Source of the DNA: Novosphingobium sp. SG919
GTDB lineage: Bacteria; Pseudomonadota; Alphaproteobacteria; Sphingomonadales; Sphingomonadaceae
Assembly: GCF_012932495.1 (NCBI RefSeq)
Contig: NZ_JABCNG010000003.1
Location: 434,001-498,000 of the forward strand
Reading direction: 5' to 3'
Length of the DNA stretch: 64,000 nt
Below are positions 53,691 to 61,942 of this stretch, piece by piece. Made by a program: the position numbers and the translations under genes. Within the stretch, counting starts at the first letter, position 1. The number at the start of each line of letters is the position of its first letter. The notes beneath the pieces are model-generated. The model saw nothing but the letters and a program-made list of their open reading frames with translations, was not told the DNA's origin and made no database searches.

Positions 53691-54560
53691 TCAATCCTCT
53701 TTCCACTTCACCGGGATGCGGAGGTAGGTGACGCCGTTAGCCTCCGCTTGTTCAAAGTAGCCCGCGCGGATGTTGACCTGGATTGAAGGAAGCAGGAGCT
53801 TGGGCACAGATAGTCCGGCATCGCGCTGTTCGCGCATGGCGACGAATTCATCCTCGCTGACGCCGTCATGCACGTGGACGCTCGACCGTCGCTGCTCGCC
53901 AACCGTCGTCTCCCAGCGATAGTCGTCGCGCCCCGGTGCCTTGTAGTCGTGGCACAGGAACAGCCGCGTCGCATCCGGTAGCGCCAGCAAGCGGCGGATC
54001 GAACGGTAGAGCGTGCGGGCGTCACCACCGGGAAAATCAGCACGGGCGGTGCCGTAATCAGGCATGAACAGCGTATCTCCGACCAATGCCGCATCACCGA
54101 TCACATAGGCAACATCGGCCGGAGTGTGGCCGGGGACGTGCAGTACCTCGACTTCTAGCTCGCCGATCAAGAAGCGATCACCATCGTCAAACAGGCGGTC
54201 GAAGTCCGATCCGTCCGTCCGCAGGTCGTCCATCGCGAACACGGGACGAAAGATCTTCTGCACGTCGCGGATATGTGCGCCAATCCCAGTCCATGCGCCG
54301 GTACGCGCCTTGATATAAGGGGCCGCCGACAGATGATCGGCGTGCGCATGCGTTTCCAGCACCATCGCAATATGCCAGTCATGGTCACGGGCGAAGGCCA
54401 CGATGCGCTTGGCCGATCGCGTATCGGCAACCCCGCTCGCCATATCGAAGTCAAGGACCGGATCGATCACCGCCGCCGTCCGCGAGCCGGGATCGCCGAC
54501 GAGGTAGCTGATCGTGTTCGTCGGCTCGTCGAAGAATGCCTGGATGAAGGGGTGGGTCAT
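53691..54560 (-). CDS. MBL-fold hydrolase, persulfide dioxygenase-like (Blh type)
   Basis: The 289-residue protein has the metallo-beta-lactamase motif THAHADH (His71, His73, Asp75, His76), VPGHTPAD, VGDTLFMPDYGTARADFPGG and LFLCHDYK. This matches the Blh/ETHE1 group that oxidises glutathione persulfide to sulfite. ATG 54560 follows GGAGGAC. It is divergent from a BigR-type regulator with a shared operator and belongs with the rhodanese and TauE genes in hydrogen sulfide/persulfide detoxification. Confidence 0.9.
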   Translation of the reverse strand: MTHPFIQAFFDEPTNTISYLVGDPGSRTAAVIDPVLDFDMASGVADTRSAKRIVAFARDHDWHIAMVLETHAHADHLSAAPYIKARTGAWTGIGAHIRDVQKIFRPVFAMDDLRTDGSDFDRLFDDGDRFLIGELEVEVLHVPGHTPADVAYVIGDAALVGDTLFMPDYGTARADFPGGDARTLYRSIRRLLALPDATRLFLCHDYKAPGRDDYRWETTVGEQRRSSVHVHDGVSEDEFVAMREQRDAGLSVPKLLLPSIQVNIRAGYFEQAEANGVTYLRIPVKWKED

Positions 54561-54571
54561 GATGTCCTCCG

Positions 54572-54593
54572 TTAGCCCTTGCTAATATATTAG
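54572..54593. promoter_or_regulatory. Candidate BigR operator
   Basis: Two overlapping dyads lie between the divergent starts: TTAG-CCCTTG-CTAA (54572-54585) and the perfect 12-bp palindrome CTAATATATTAG (54582-54593). BigR is known to bind an AT-rich palindrome between its own gene and blh; the position fits. Confidence 0.65.
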
Positions 54594-54631
54594 AACATGC
54601 TACATAAGCAAGACCTAATGGAGTGACAATC

Positions 54632-54946
54632 ATGCTCAAACCGCCGATGGACCTGGCGACATTCGAAGCGAAGGCCGGACAGGTTGCCGATACGCTGAAG
54701 GCGATTGGCAATGCACGCCGGCTGATGCTGCTGTGCAAGCTGGTTGAGCATGGCGAGGTGACGGTCGGCGATCTGGCACGCGATGTCGGCCTGTCTCAGT
54801 CGGCCTGCTCACAACACCTCGCAAAGATGCGCGATGAAGGTCTCGTCACCTACCGGCGGGAGAGCCAGACGCTCTGGTACGCCATTGCGGATGCGCGTGT
54901 CGAAACGCTGCTTGGCACCCTGTACCAGCTCTACTGCAAGGATTGA
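54632..54946 (+). CDS. bigR: ArsR-family persulfide sensor (BigR/SqrR-like)
   Basis: The 104-residue winged-helix repressor has the ArsR core LKAIGNARRLMLLCKLVE and recognition helix VGLSQSACSQHLAKMRDEGLV. Cys35 and Cys102 are placed like the redox pair of BigR (Cys42/Cys108), which forms a disulfide or tetrasulfide with reactive sulfur and releases DNA. A further Cys59 lies in the recognition helix. ATG 54632 is 8 bp after GGAG; GTG 54623 is less likely. The rhodanese gene follows after 4 bp. Confidence 0.88.
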   Translation: MLKPPMDLATFEAKAGQVADTLKAIGNARRLMLLCKLVEHGEVTVGDLARDVGLSQSACSQHLAKMRDEGLVTYRRESQTLWYAIADARVETLLGTLYQLYCKD

Positions 54947-54950
54947 TGCG

Positions 54951-55469
54951 ATGACGCTTGCAACTCTTTCCCCCGCCGACACTCGCGCCGCGATCGATGC
55001 CGGCGCGTGGTTGATCGACATTCGCGGGGCCGATGAACATGCGCGTGAGCGCATTCCCGGCGCGATAAATGTGCCGCTCGACCGGATCGACGATCTGCCG
55101 GGTGACGGCCGCCCGGTCGTGTTCCACTGCAAATCGGGGATGCGCACCGCTGCCAATGCCGCGCAGCTTGGTGCGGCAGCGGGTAGTGCACCGGCCTACA
55201 TCCTCGGAGGCGGTATCGTAGGGTGGCGACAGGCGGGGCAGCCCGTTGTCGCCGATCGATCACAACCGTTGGAAATCATGCGACAGGTACAGATCACCGC
55301 CGGTGCGCTTGTGCTGGCCGGCGTCCTGCTCGGCATGTTCGTCGCTCCCGGCTTCTTCGGGCTGTCGGCGTTCGTGGGGGCGGGGCTGATGGTCGCGGGT
55401 GTCACGGGATGGTGCGGCATGGCAAACCTGCTGCGCGTCATGCCCTGGAACCGGCGCGCGGCGGCCTGA
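54951..55469 (+). CDS. Rhodanese with C-terminal DUF2892-type membrane domain (YgaP-like)
   Basis: The 172-residue protein has a rhodanese domain (1-105) with active Cys60 in the loop HCKSGMRTAAN and the entry motif LIDIRGADEHARERIPGAINVPL. Two helices follow from about 113 (ITAGALVLAGVLLGMFVAPGFF and a second) as in YgaP. It should transfer sulfane sulfur at the inner membrane. It lies between bigR (4 bp upstream) and the TauE gene (7 bp downstream), one operon. Confidence 0.9.
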   Translation: MTLATLSPADTRAAIDAGAWLIDIRGADEHARERIPGAINVPLDRIDDLPGDGRPVVFHCKSGMRTAANAAQLGAAAGSAPAYILGGGIVGWRQAGQPVVADRSQPLEIMRQVQITAGALVLAGVLLGMFVAPGFFGLSAFVGAGLMVAGVTGWCGMANLLRVMPWNRRAAA

Positions 55470-55476
55470 GGCAATC

Positions 55477-56256
55477 ATGCCTGCCGCCACTATTCTTGCG
55501 ACCCTCTTATCGGGCGGCGTCATCGGCCTGATACTTGGCCTCGTCGGTGGGGGTGGGTCGATCCTCGCCGTGCCGCTTCTGATCTATGTCGTCGGCATCG
55601 GATCCCCGCACGCTGCGATTGGGACAGCCGCAGTCGCCGTCACGGTCAACGCACTGGCCAGCTTGATCGGCCATGCGCGCGCGGGCCGCGTGAAGTGGCG
55701 TTGTGCTAGCGTTTTCGCGGCGTCGGGCATGATCGGCGCCGCGCTTGGGGCCGAATTGGGCAAGACCTTTGACGGCAAGCGGCTGCTTGTCCTGTTCGGG
55801 CTGCTGATGATTGGTGTGGGGCTGTCCATGCTGCGCACGCGTCGCACGGCGGAATCCCCCGATGTGCGGTTGACCCGGCAAAGCGCCGTGACGCTGCTGC
55901 CGCGTCTGGTTCCTATCGGGCTAGGCGTCGGACTTGCAGCAGGCTTTTTCGGAATCGGCGGTGGCTTCCTGATCGTACCCGGACTGGTCGTGGCGACCGC
56001 GATGCCGCTGCCGTTCGCGATCGGCACGTCGCTCGTTGTTGTCAGTGCGCTGGGGTTCACCACCGCCACGTCCTATGCCCTGTCAGGGATGGTCGACTGG
56101 CGCGTGACGGCGTTGCTGGTCATGGGAGGTGTCGTTGGGGTGGTTGTTGGCATAGCGCTGGGCAAGGTTCTTGGCACCCGCAAGGGGCTCCTCGAACTCG
56201 GTTTCGCCGCCGTGGTTATCGCGATTGGGGGTTATATCACTGCATCATCAATCTGA
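55477..56256 (+). CDS. Sulfite exporter TauE/SafE family protein (TSUP)
   Basis: The 259-residue membrane protein has about eight helices in two related halves, each with a glycine-rich motif: IGLILGLVGGGGSILAVPLLIYV (residues 14-36) and GLAAGFFGIGGGFLIVPGLV in the second half. The TSUP family exports sulfite, sulfonates or thiosulfate. As the last gene of the BigR cluster it would remove sulfite made by the MBL dioxygenase and rhodanese. Start ATG 55477. Confidence 0.9.
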   Translation: MPAATILATLLSGGVIGLILGLVGGGGSILAVPLLIYVVGIGSPHAAIGTAAVAVTVNALASLIGHARAGRVKWRCASVFAASGMIGAALGAELGKTFDGKRLLVLFGLLMIGVGLSMLRTRRTAESPDVRLTRQSAVTLLPRLVPIGLGVGLAAGFFGIGGGFLIVPGLVVATAMPLPFAIGTSLVVVSALGFTTATSYALSGMVDWRVTALLVMGGVVGVVVGIALGKVLGTRKGLLELGFAAVVIAIGGYITASSI

Positions 56257-56511
56257 GCTGAATACCTTCCTACAAACGAGGCTGATGCGGGGCAGCTGAA
56301 TTGCGCTATGTTGATGGAAAGGCGGTGTTGGAGCGCTTGCTGTCTGACAGTTTCTGTCTGATCTGGACATTCGCACCGCTTCAGGCGAACGGCAGTATCT
56401 GGTCGTCTGCTGCCCTCATTGCCGCCCTTGGAACGGCAGCTTTCCGGCCTTCGCATGTCGTGATCTGCCCTTCCGGTTCGTCCTCAATCCCGGACGAAAT
56501 CGGTCCTGTGC
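56257..56511. other. Intergenic region between TauE gene and mobility module
   Basis: No supported gene. A 162-codon plus-strand frame runs into the antisense of the DUF6118 gene and looks like a shadow. The stretch probably marks the junction of the sulfur cluster and the mobility module; I see no clear att site or terminator. Confidence 0.4.
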
Positions 56512-57228
56512 CTACCTTTGCGGATCGTCTACCGAGATTGAGCAGGTCACGCCCTTTCCGACCTCCGCGACACGCCGCTGGCAATCATCCAACGCTTTGG
56601 CGTTGCTCGCCCAAACGCTGGCGGCTTCCCGCAACGCCCGCCACCGCTGCGGATCATAAACTTGAAGCATCCGCTCCCCAGCTGCCCAGCCATCACGCTG
56701 GAGAAGGCTGGCCGCACGCTCCTCTGGCCAGTGCCAGCTTTCCGGCGCGGCTTGGTCGACGCAGTCCGGAACAACCCAACCCAGCATGAAGCCGGCGACC
56801 ACACCGGTGGCTGCCGCGATACCCAGCCAGCGCAGTTGCTGAAGCCCCCTCAGGATGGATTGCACGATGTTGTTGATCGTGAGGACGGTGCGATCCAGGT
56901 CAATCCGCGCTGCGCCGAAGTGCTGTCGTTCAACCTCACTGGCTTTGGCCGTCGCGTGATGGATCTGGCCGGCAATGGCCTCCGGCGTCAGTTGCAGCGC
57001 GGGCCTGCTGGCCAGCGTCTTGATCGCGTGGTTTGCTGCGTCCTGGCGCGCATGGATACGGGCCAGGTCTTCGGTGTAGTCCCGGCTGTGCAGTTCCTGC
57101 TGCCGCGCCGCAAAGCCTTCGACGGCAGCAATGAGAACGGCCAGCTTGTGCGTCATCGCCTCGAACGCGAGTTCCGGGCGGTCGAGGTCGGCCTGGGGGC
57201 TTGAGCGATGGGCGGCAGCCTCAGTCAC
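56512..57228 (-). CDS. DUF6118-like protein of the transfer module
   Basis: The 238-residue protein has a helical, coiled-coil-prone N-terminal half (LAVLIAAVEGFAARQQELHSR), one membrane helix near 133-152 (LGIAAATGVVAGFMLGWVV) and a C-terminal domain with paired Cys (DCQRR, VTCSIS). Genes of this type regularly follow traA in sphingomonad mobile elements. It overlaps the traA stop by 4 bp (ATGA). The role in transfer is unknown. Confidence 0.75.
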   Translation of the reverse strand: MTEAAAHRSSPQADLDRPELAFEAMTHKLAVLIAAVEGFAARQQELHSRDYTEDLARIHARQDAANHAIKTLASRPALQLTPEAIAGQIHHATAKASEVERQHFGAARIDLDRTVLTINNIVQSILRGLQQLRWLGIAAATGVVAGFMLGWVVPDCVDQAAPESWHWPEERAASLLQRDGWAAGERMLQVYDPQRWRALREAASVWASNAKALDDCQRRVAEVGKGVTCSISVDDPQR

Positions 57229-60209
57229 AGGCCCAGCCCCCGGTCACGCCCGCGCTCGAGCGATTGGGTCAGTTGCTGGGCGATGGACCTGGTCCGAGCG
57301 GCCTCGCTGATGTCATGGCCACTGACGCTCGGCGACCATTCCCGCGACCACTGTTTGCCGATCAGCTGGTTGCCGCGCTTGCTGAGTGCACTGCCCAGCT
57401 CGTGGTCCTTCTCCAGCCCCTTGGCCATGGCGCGCATCTGGCCTTCCACCTGCTGGCGTACCTCGCGGTTGTTGGAGCCGCTGAGACTGCCACGCTTGGC
57501 CTGCAACTGCTGCCAGGACTGAACGAAGCGATCGGCGCGCAGTTCGGGATTAGCGCGGATCTCGGCTTCGAGCTGCATGGCGCGGATGGCGGTAGTGGTG
57601 CGGCCGGTGGCGGCCTCAGCCATGAGGCCGGGATTGCGCTGGAACGCGGTGTCGAGATCGCGCGCACTGCCGCCAGGCAGCGCGTCGAGCGCCTGGGCCG
57701 CACGGGCCTGCGCGGTCTTCTGGTATTCGAGTGCAGGGAGCTGCTGTCTGGTCATGCGGTCGATCTCCGCCGTGGCGCGGGCATAGCGCTCGACCGCCTG
57801 GTCGAGGCTGGGCCTGGTTCCGATGTGCTGCTGCGCCGCGGCCAATGTTGGCTTGGTGTTGTCGCGCTGTGCCTGCTGGTCTTGGGTCGGCGGCCTGGCA
57901 AAGCTGGGCACGCTGAGCCGCAACCCAGCAAAGCGCCCCTGCTTGCGTTCGGGTTGTTCTGCACTGGTTGCTGACTGTAGTGTCGGCTCGGCTTTGTGCG
58001 CTCGTTGTTCCTGCTCCTGGCCGGCGTAATCACGCGCCATGTCCTTGGACCGGTCGCGCGACATGCGCTGGGCCAGGCGCTCGCGGTCGGTGAAGTCAGC
58101 CTTGGCGTAATGCAGCTCGACATGATCACGATGCCGTGACAGCGCGACATAAGCGCCATGGCGATCGAGCCCTGGCGTCGCCAGAACATGGACCCGGTCA
58201 AGCGTAGCCCCTTGTGACTTGTGCACCGTGGCGGCGTAGCCATGGGTGAGGTCGGCATAGTCCTTGTGGTCGAACGCCACGGTGCGGCCATCGTCGAGCC
58301 GCACCGCCATGCCGGTGCGATCAACCCGCTCGATGGTGCCCAACATGCCATTCTTCACACCCAGTTCGCGTTCGTTGCGCAGGAACATGATGCGGTCCTG
58401 GTCGGCAAACAAGCGGGTGCCGCGGTTGGTCTCGACCGCAACATCGGTACCCAGTGTGCCATGATCGCGCAGGCGATCCCGGGCCTGCGCATTCAGTTCA
58501 TCGCATTCTGCATTGGTGTGGGTGAGAATAAGCCGGCTGGCCTCGGGATGGGCCTGCCGATCGGCATCCCAGCGCTTGATCAAGGCATCGCGTGCCGATT
58601 CGCGGGTGGGCGATTCGACCACCAGACCAGCGGCATGATAGGCTTCGATCGCTTCGCCAGTGCGGCCGGTGGCCAAGTGCCGCGTCGCATTGCGCTGCCA
58701 TTCCTCGGCCTGCCGGCGCACTTCGGTAATCTCGACGGCGCCATGCCGCTCGGCCATGCTGCGGAAGGCAGCGCCCGCTTCGATCGCCTGGAGCTGCTGC
58801 GGATCGCCGACCAGCACGACCTTGGCGCCTTGCTCCTCCGCTTCGCTGATCACGCGTTCCATTTGGCGCGTGCCGATCATGCCGGCTTCGTCGATCACGA
58901 GGATGGAATTGGGTCTCAGGGTCTCGCGTCCCTGCGCCCACTGGTGCTCGAGACTGGCTATGGTGCGCGAGGCAATGCCCGAGCCGTTTTCCAGGTTCTC
59001 GGCAGCGATGCCGGACAGGGCAATGCCGCGCACGTCAAAGCCGGCTTTCTCCCAGGCTTCGCGGGCCACGCCGAGCATCGCGCTCTTGCCAGTGCCGGCA
59101 TAGCCGATGACGCTGGCGAGACCCCCACGTCCAGTGACATACTCGAGCGCATGGTGCTGCTCGACCGACAGCATCAGGCCACGCGCTTCGGCGCGGTCCA
59201 GCGCGGCGGCAATATGGCGGTCAGGAACGGCATGATGCCACTGTGCGTCGAGCCTGGCCGTGGCCTTCTCCAGCCGCTGTTCGGTCTCGAGCATGGCGCG
59301 CGAAGTGAAGCGCTCCTCGCCGCGCCCGTCAGGACCCAAGCGCACCAGATCGGGCGAGGACCGCACCGCCGCCAGCACGGCGTCGAACTGGTCCTTCCCG
59401 TCGCTGTGCCGATGCACGAAGGTGGCGAGATCGCGGCTGGTGAACGTAGCCTGCTGGTGGGTGATGGCATCGAGCGCGATGCCGGGGTTTTCGAGGATCT
59501 TCTCGCCATTGCTTCTGGCAATGGCAAAATGCTCTTCCAGCCGCTCGCGGACCAGGCCTTCCTGGGCCATGCGTGCGGCGGCTGGACCGATCTTGTTCTG
59601 AGGCTCGAGATCGATGCCTTGGGCCTCCAAGCTGCGGTGATCGATCCGCGCGTCGATATCGAGCTGGGCCAGCCGGCCATTGACGTGCTCGGCCCAAGCT
59701 TCGCGCCAGTGGGTCAGCAGCTCGGTCTTGTTCCACTCTCGCACCTTGGCGCCGAACCCATCTTCTCCAACTTCGCGCATCCCCAGCATGACATGGGCAT
59801 GGGGCTTGGCAAGGCCGTCGGGTCCGACATCCCAGTGCACATTGAGATCGGCGACCATGCCGCGATCGACGAATTCCTTTTGCACAAAGTCTCGCGCCAG
59901 CGCGATGCCATCGGCCTGGGTCATCTCACGCGGAATGGCGAACTCGATCTCGCGGGCAAGCTGGGCGTCCTTGCGCACTTCGACCGCTTCGACGTCGTTC
60001 CACAACTTCGCCCGGTCGAGCCATTCTTCTGGCGCGCCATCGGGCAACATCACTTCGCTGTGCACGACGCCGGTCTTGTTGGAGAAATCATGGTGCCGAT
60101 CGAGCCGCGCATCATAGAGCCGATCGGCCGAGCGATAGGCAGCGGCGGCCACGGCGCTCGAGCCGGCACCGCGCGAAATGACTTTGGCCGAGAAGTGGTA
60201 GATCGCCAT
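57225..60209 (-). CDS. traA: Ti-type conjugative relaxase/helicase TraA (MobQ)
   Basis: The 994-residue protein combines a MobA/MobL relaxase (about 1-220) with an SF1 helicase (about 345-750). The relaxase has Tyr25 in AAYRSADRLYD and the metal-binding histidines in HWDVGPDGLAKPHAHVMLG (His125, His137, His139). The helicase has VIGYAGTGKSAML (Walker A, 367-379), VIDEAGMIGT, LVGDPQQLQAI and YVALSRHRDHVELHY. It nicks oriT and unwinds the transferred strand. A variable helical C-terminus follows. Start ATG 60209; a predicted oriT lies 30 bp upstream. Confidence 0.94.
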   Translation of the reverse strand: MAIYHFSAKVISRGAGSSAVAAAAYRSADRLYDARLDRHHDFSNKTGVVHSEVMLPDGAPEEWLDRAKLWNDVEAVEVRKDAQLAREIEFAIPREMTQADGIALARDFVQKEFVDRGMVADLNVHWDVGPDGLAKPHAHVMLGMREVGEDGFGAKVREWNKTELLTHWREAWAEHVNGRLAQLDIDARIDHRSLEAQGIDLEPQNKIGPAAARMAQEGLVRERLEEHFAIARSNGEKILENPGIALDAITHQQATFTSRDLATFVHRHSDGKDQFDAVLAAVRSSPDLVRLGPDGRGEERFTSRAMLETEQRLEKATARLDAQWHHAVPDRHIAAALDRAEARGLMLSVEQHHALEYVTGRGGLASVIGYAGTGKSAMLGVAREAWEKAGFDVRGIALSGIAAENLENGSGIASRTIASLEHQWAQGRETLRPNSILVIDEAGMIGTRQMERVISEAEEQGAKVVLVGDPQQLQAIEAGAAFRSMAERHGAVEITEVRRQAEEWQRNATRHLATGRTGEAIEAYHAAGLVVESPTRESARDALIKRWDADRQAHPEASRLILTHTNAECDELNAQARDRLRDHGTLGTDVAVETNRGTRLFADQDRIMFLRNERELGVKNGMLGTIERVDRTGMAVRLDDGRTVAFDHKDYADLTHGYAATVHKSQGATLDRVHVLATPGLDRHGAYVALSRHRDHVELHYAKADFTDRERLAQRMSRDRSKDMARDYAGQEQEQRAHKAEPTLQSATSAEQPERKQGRFAGLRLSVPSFARPPTQDQQAQRDNTKPTLAAAQQHIGTRPSLDQAVERYARATAEIDRMTRQQLPALEYQKTAQARAAQALDALPGGSARDLDTAFQRNPGLMAEAATGRTTTAIRAMQLEAEIRANPELRADRFVQSWQQLQAKRGSLSGSNNREVRQQVEGQMRAMAKGLEKDHELGSALSKRGNQLIGKQWSREWSPSVSGHDISEAARTRSIAQQLTQSLERGRDRGLGL

Positions 60210-60238
60210 GGCGATCGTCTAGTTACGCCCAAAAGCGC

Positions 60239-60266
60239 ACGTCGGCACGACGTATAAGCGCGCCCT
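60239..60266. other. Predicted oriT (MobQ / RSF1010-Ti type)
   Basis: Between the divergent traA and traC starts, a 6-bp inverted repeat ACGTCG-GCA-CGACGT (60239-60253) is followed at once by ATAAGCGCGCCCT (60254-60266). This matches the IncQ/Ti nic region (TAAGTGCG^CCCT), where an inverted repeat precedes the nick. By alignment the nick would be between 60262 and 60263 on the plus strand. Confidence 0.8.
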
Positions 60267-60391
60267 CAAAAGATTTCATCATTCTCGGGACGGCAGAATC
60301 CCATGAGGTTTCAAGCAATTGGCATTGATCGTCAAGGCCGATAACTGGAAGACCTCACGGCGCAATCGAACGCCGTCACAGGACACCAGAC

Positions 60392-60724
60392 ATGCGCAAA
60401 CCCCGTAACTATGACGAGGACCTTAAGGCGCTTACCGCCAAGGCCAAGCAACTCAAGGCACGCAAGCAGAGCCACCTCGGCGAACTGGTCGAAGCGACCG
60501 GCGCCGATGCGCTGACCATCGAGGAACTAGCCGGCGCGCTGCTGTCGATTGCCGCCATCACCGATCCAACGCGACGGGAGGGATGGCGCAAACGCGGCGC
60601 TGCGTTCTTTTCTGGCGAGCGGACCGAACAGGCTTCTGGCCAGCGCACTGGCGACAACGCGCAGTCAGCAGCGCCGCACGACCAGCGCGCGCCATCGACT
60701 GGCCCTGCAACAGGCACGGCATGA
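60392..60724 (+). CDS. traC: Conjugal transfer protein TraC-like
   Basis: The 110-residue protein starts MRKPRNYDEDLKALTAKAKQ, the basic helical N-terminus seen in Ti-plasmid TraC. It continues with SHLGELVEATGADALTIEELAGALL and a short TRREGWRKRGAAFF segment. TraC helps TraA at oriT in Ti-type systems. The C-terminal 30 residues are low complexity. It is divergent from traA across oriT and followed by traD, the standard order. Confidence 0.78.
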   Translation: MRKPRNYDEDLKALTAKAKQLKARKQSHLGELVEATGADALTIEELAGALLSIAAITDPTRREGWRKRGAAFFSGERTEQASGQRTGDNAQSAAPHDQRAPSTGPATGTA

Positions 60725-60740
60725 CACAAGAGCCTGGCAG

Positions 60741-60956
60741 GTGAAGCGTCGCGAGCGCACGCGGCAGTTGATCGAATTGGGCGGGCTGGTTGCCAAGGCT
60801 GGCCTCGTCGAACTGACCGATGATGATCGCGCGGTCATTCTTGGCCTCCTGGTCGAGGCGGCGGCGAAACTGCGGACCGACGACACCGGCAACCAACTCA
60901 CGCTGTGGCGGCGGCGTGGACAGCGAGCATTTGCCGATGCCGACGACACAGACTGA
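60741..60956 (+). CDS. traD: Conjugal transfer protein TraD-like
   Basis: From GTG 60741 the frame encodes 71 residues, the usual TraD length, with the family core RRERTRQLIELGGLVAKAGLVEL followed by DRAVILGLLVEAA. A longer frame opens at 60549 inside traC but adds unrelated residues. TraD is a small accessory factor of Ti-type DNA processing. TraG normally follows; here it does not. Confidence 0.78.
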   Translation: MKRRERTRQLIELGGLVAKAGLVELTDDDRAVILGLLVEAAAKLRTDDTGNQLTLWRRRGQRAFADADDTD

Positions 60957-61032
60957 GCAGCCGGCAACATCGCTTCCACCGTCCATCGCCAGCGCATTGC
61001 CCCGCGCCAGCCGCGTCGCCATAGGGTCAGCT

Positions 61033-61200
61033 ATGGACGACAAGACCAAGACCCGCATTCTCGGCGTGATTGAACGTGCACCGCAGTGGCTTCGCAACGA
61101 TCTGGCCGCCAAGGATCCGGCCGCACGCGCGCGTGCGGAAGAGTCGCTGGCCGCGATGCTTGTCGATGCACTCGATGAGGGCAACAAGGCAGCCAGTTGA
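61033..61200 (+). CDS. Small DUF6771-like protein
   Basis: The 55-residue, mainly helical protein (MDDKTKTRILGVIERAPQWL start) resembles a small family that I associate with sphingomonad mobility regions (recollection, not a search). ATG 61033 follows AGGG; ATG 60937 in the same frame would add 32 residues of low-complexity sequence. Function unknown. Confidence 0.6.
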   Translation: MDDKTKTRILGVIERAPQWLRNDLAAKDPAARARAEESLAAMLVDALDEGNKAAS

Positions 61201-61281
61201 CAGCCGGCGGCAATACCAAGCGGACTGGCAGACCTTCACGGTATGGCCATCCCTAAAGGCACAATTCGGTGTGCGAGGCAC

Positions 61282-61923
61282 ATGATGAACAACGAAGGCC
61301 TTGATCCGCACCTGCTGTATGCTTGGCTCACCGCGCGATCGCTGGCGCGCGGGCTACCCATGCCAATCGCCGAGCATGGCGGCTTCCGCGTCGATACCGG
61401 ATCGGAAACCGAAACGGTCCGCTGGGTGTTTCCGTGCATCAGCGATGGGCTCAGGGATCTTGCCCGCACGATCCATCAGTCACGCCAGTTCGTGAAGGTC
61501 TGTGAAACGTCGGAGGCCTTGCGTGCCGCGATGCCAGCACACTGGACTATCCATGCGCCAAGTCATGTGATGCGAGCTAATGGCATGATGCCGCGCAGGC
61601 AACTCGCGGATGGATACTCCATCGCGGTCGAGCAATCTGGCCCCGTGACGTCGGTCCGCATTGTCACAGACACCGGCATCTTGGCAGCCAGCGGCTACGG
61701 GGCCGAGACAGATGGTGTCTTCGTCTACGACCGCATCGTGACCGAGCCAGAGCATCGTCGCAAAGGCTTGGGTCATGTCCTCATGCAGACCTTGCACGAG
61801 GCTATGCGCGATCTCGACAGTTTCGAACTGCTGGTCGCCACCGACGATGGTCGGGCACTCTACGAAACGCTCGGCTGGCGGAAGATCACGTCCTACGCCA
61901 GCGCTTCGATTATAATGACGTGA
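61282..61923 (+). CDS. GNAT family N-acetyltransferase
   Basis: The 213-residue protein has a variable N-terminal half (DPHLLYAWLTARSLARGLP) and a C-terminal GNAT fold. Strand VFVYDRIVTEPEHRRKGLGHVLMQ contains the acetyl-CoA loop RRKGLG, followed by LLVATDDGRALYETLGW. The substrate is unknown. ATG 61282/61285 follows GAGG; an upstream ATG at 61243 lacks a site. It sits between transfer genes and the putative nuclease gene. Confidence 0.82.
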   Translation: MMNNEGLDPHLLYAWLTARSLARGLPMPIAEHGGFRVDTGSETETVRWVFPCISDGLRDLARTIHQSRQFVKVCETSEALRAAMPAHWTIHAPSHVMRANGMMPRRQLADGYSIAVEQSGPVTSVRIVTDTGILAASGYGAETDGVFVYDRIVTEPEHRRKGLGHVLMQTLHEAMRDLDSFELLVATDDGRALYETLGWRKITSYASASIIMT

Positions 61924-61942
61924 GCCCCAGAGGCGGTGTGCC

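Noticed and set aside
56301..56789. 162-codon plus-strand frame opposite the DUF6118 gene
   Set aside because: Most of it is antisense to DUF6118, which has a coherent protein with a membrane helix and coupling to traA.
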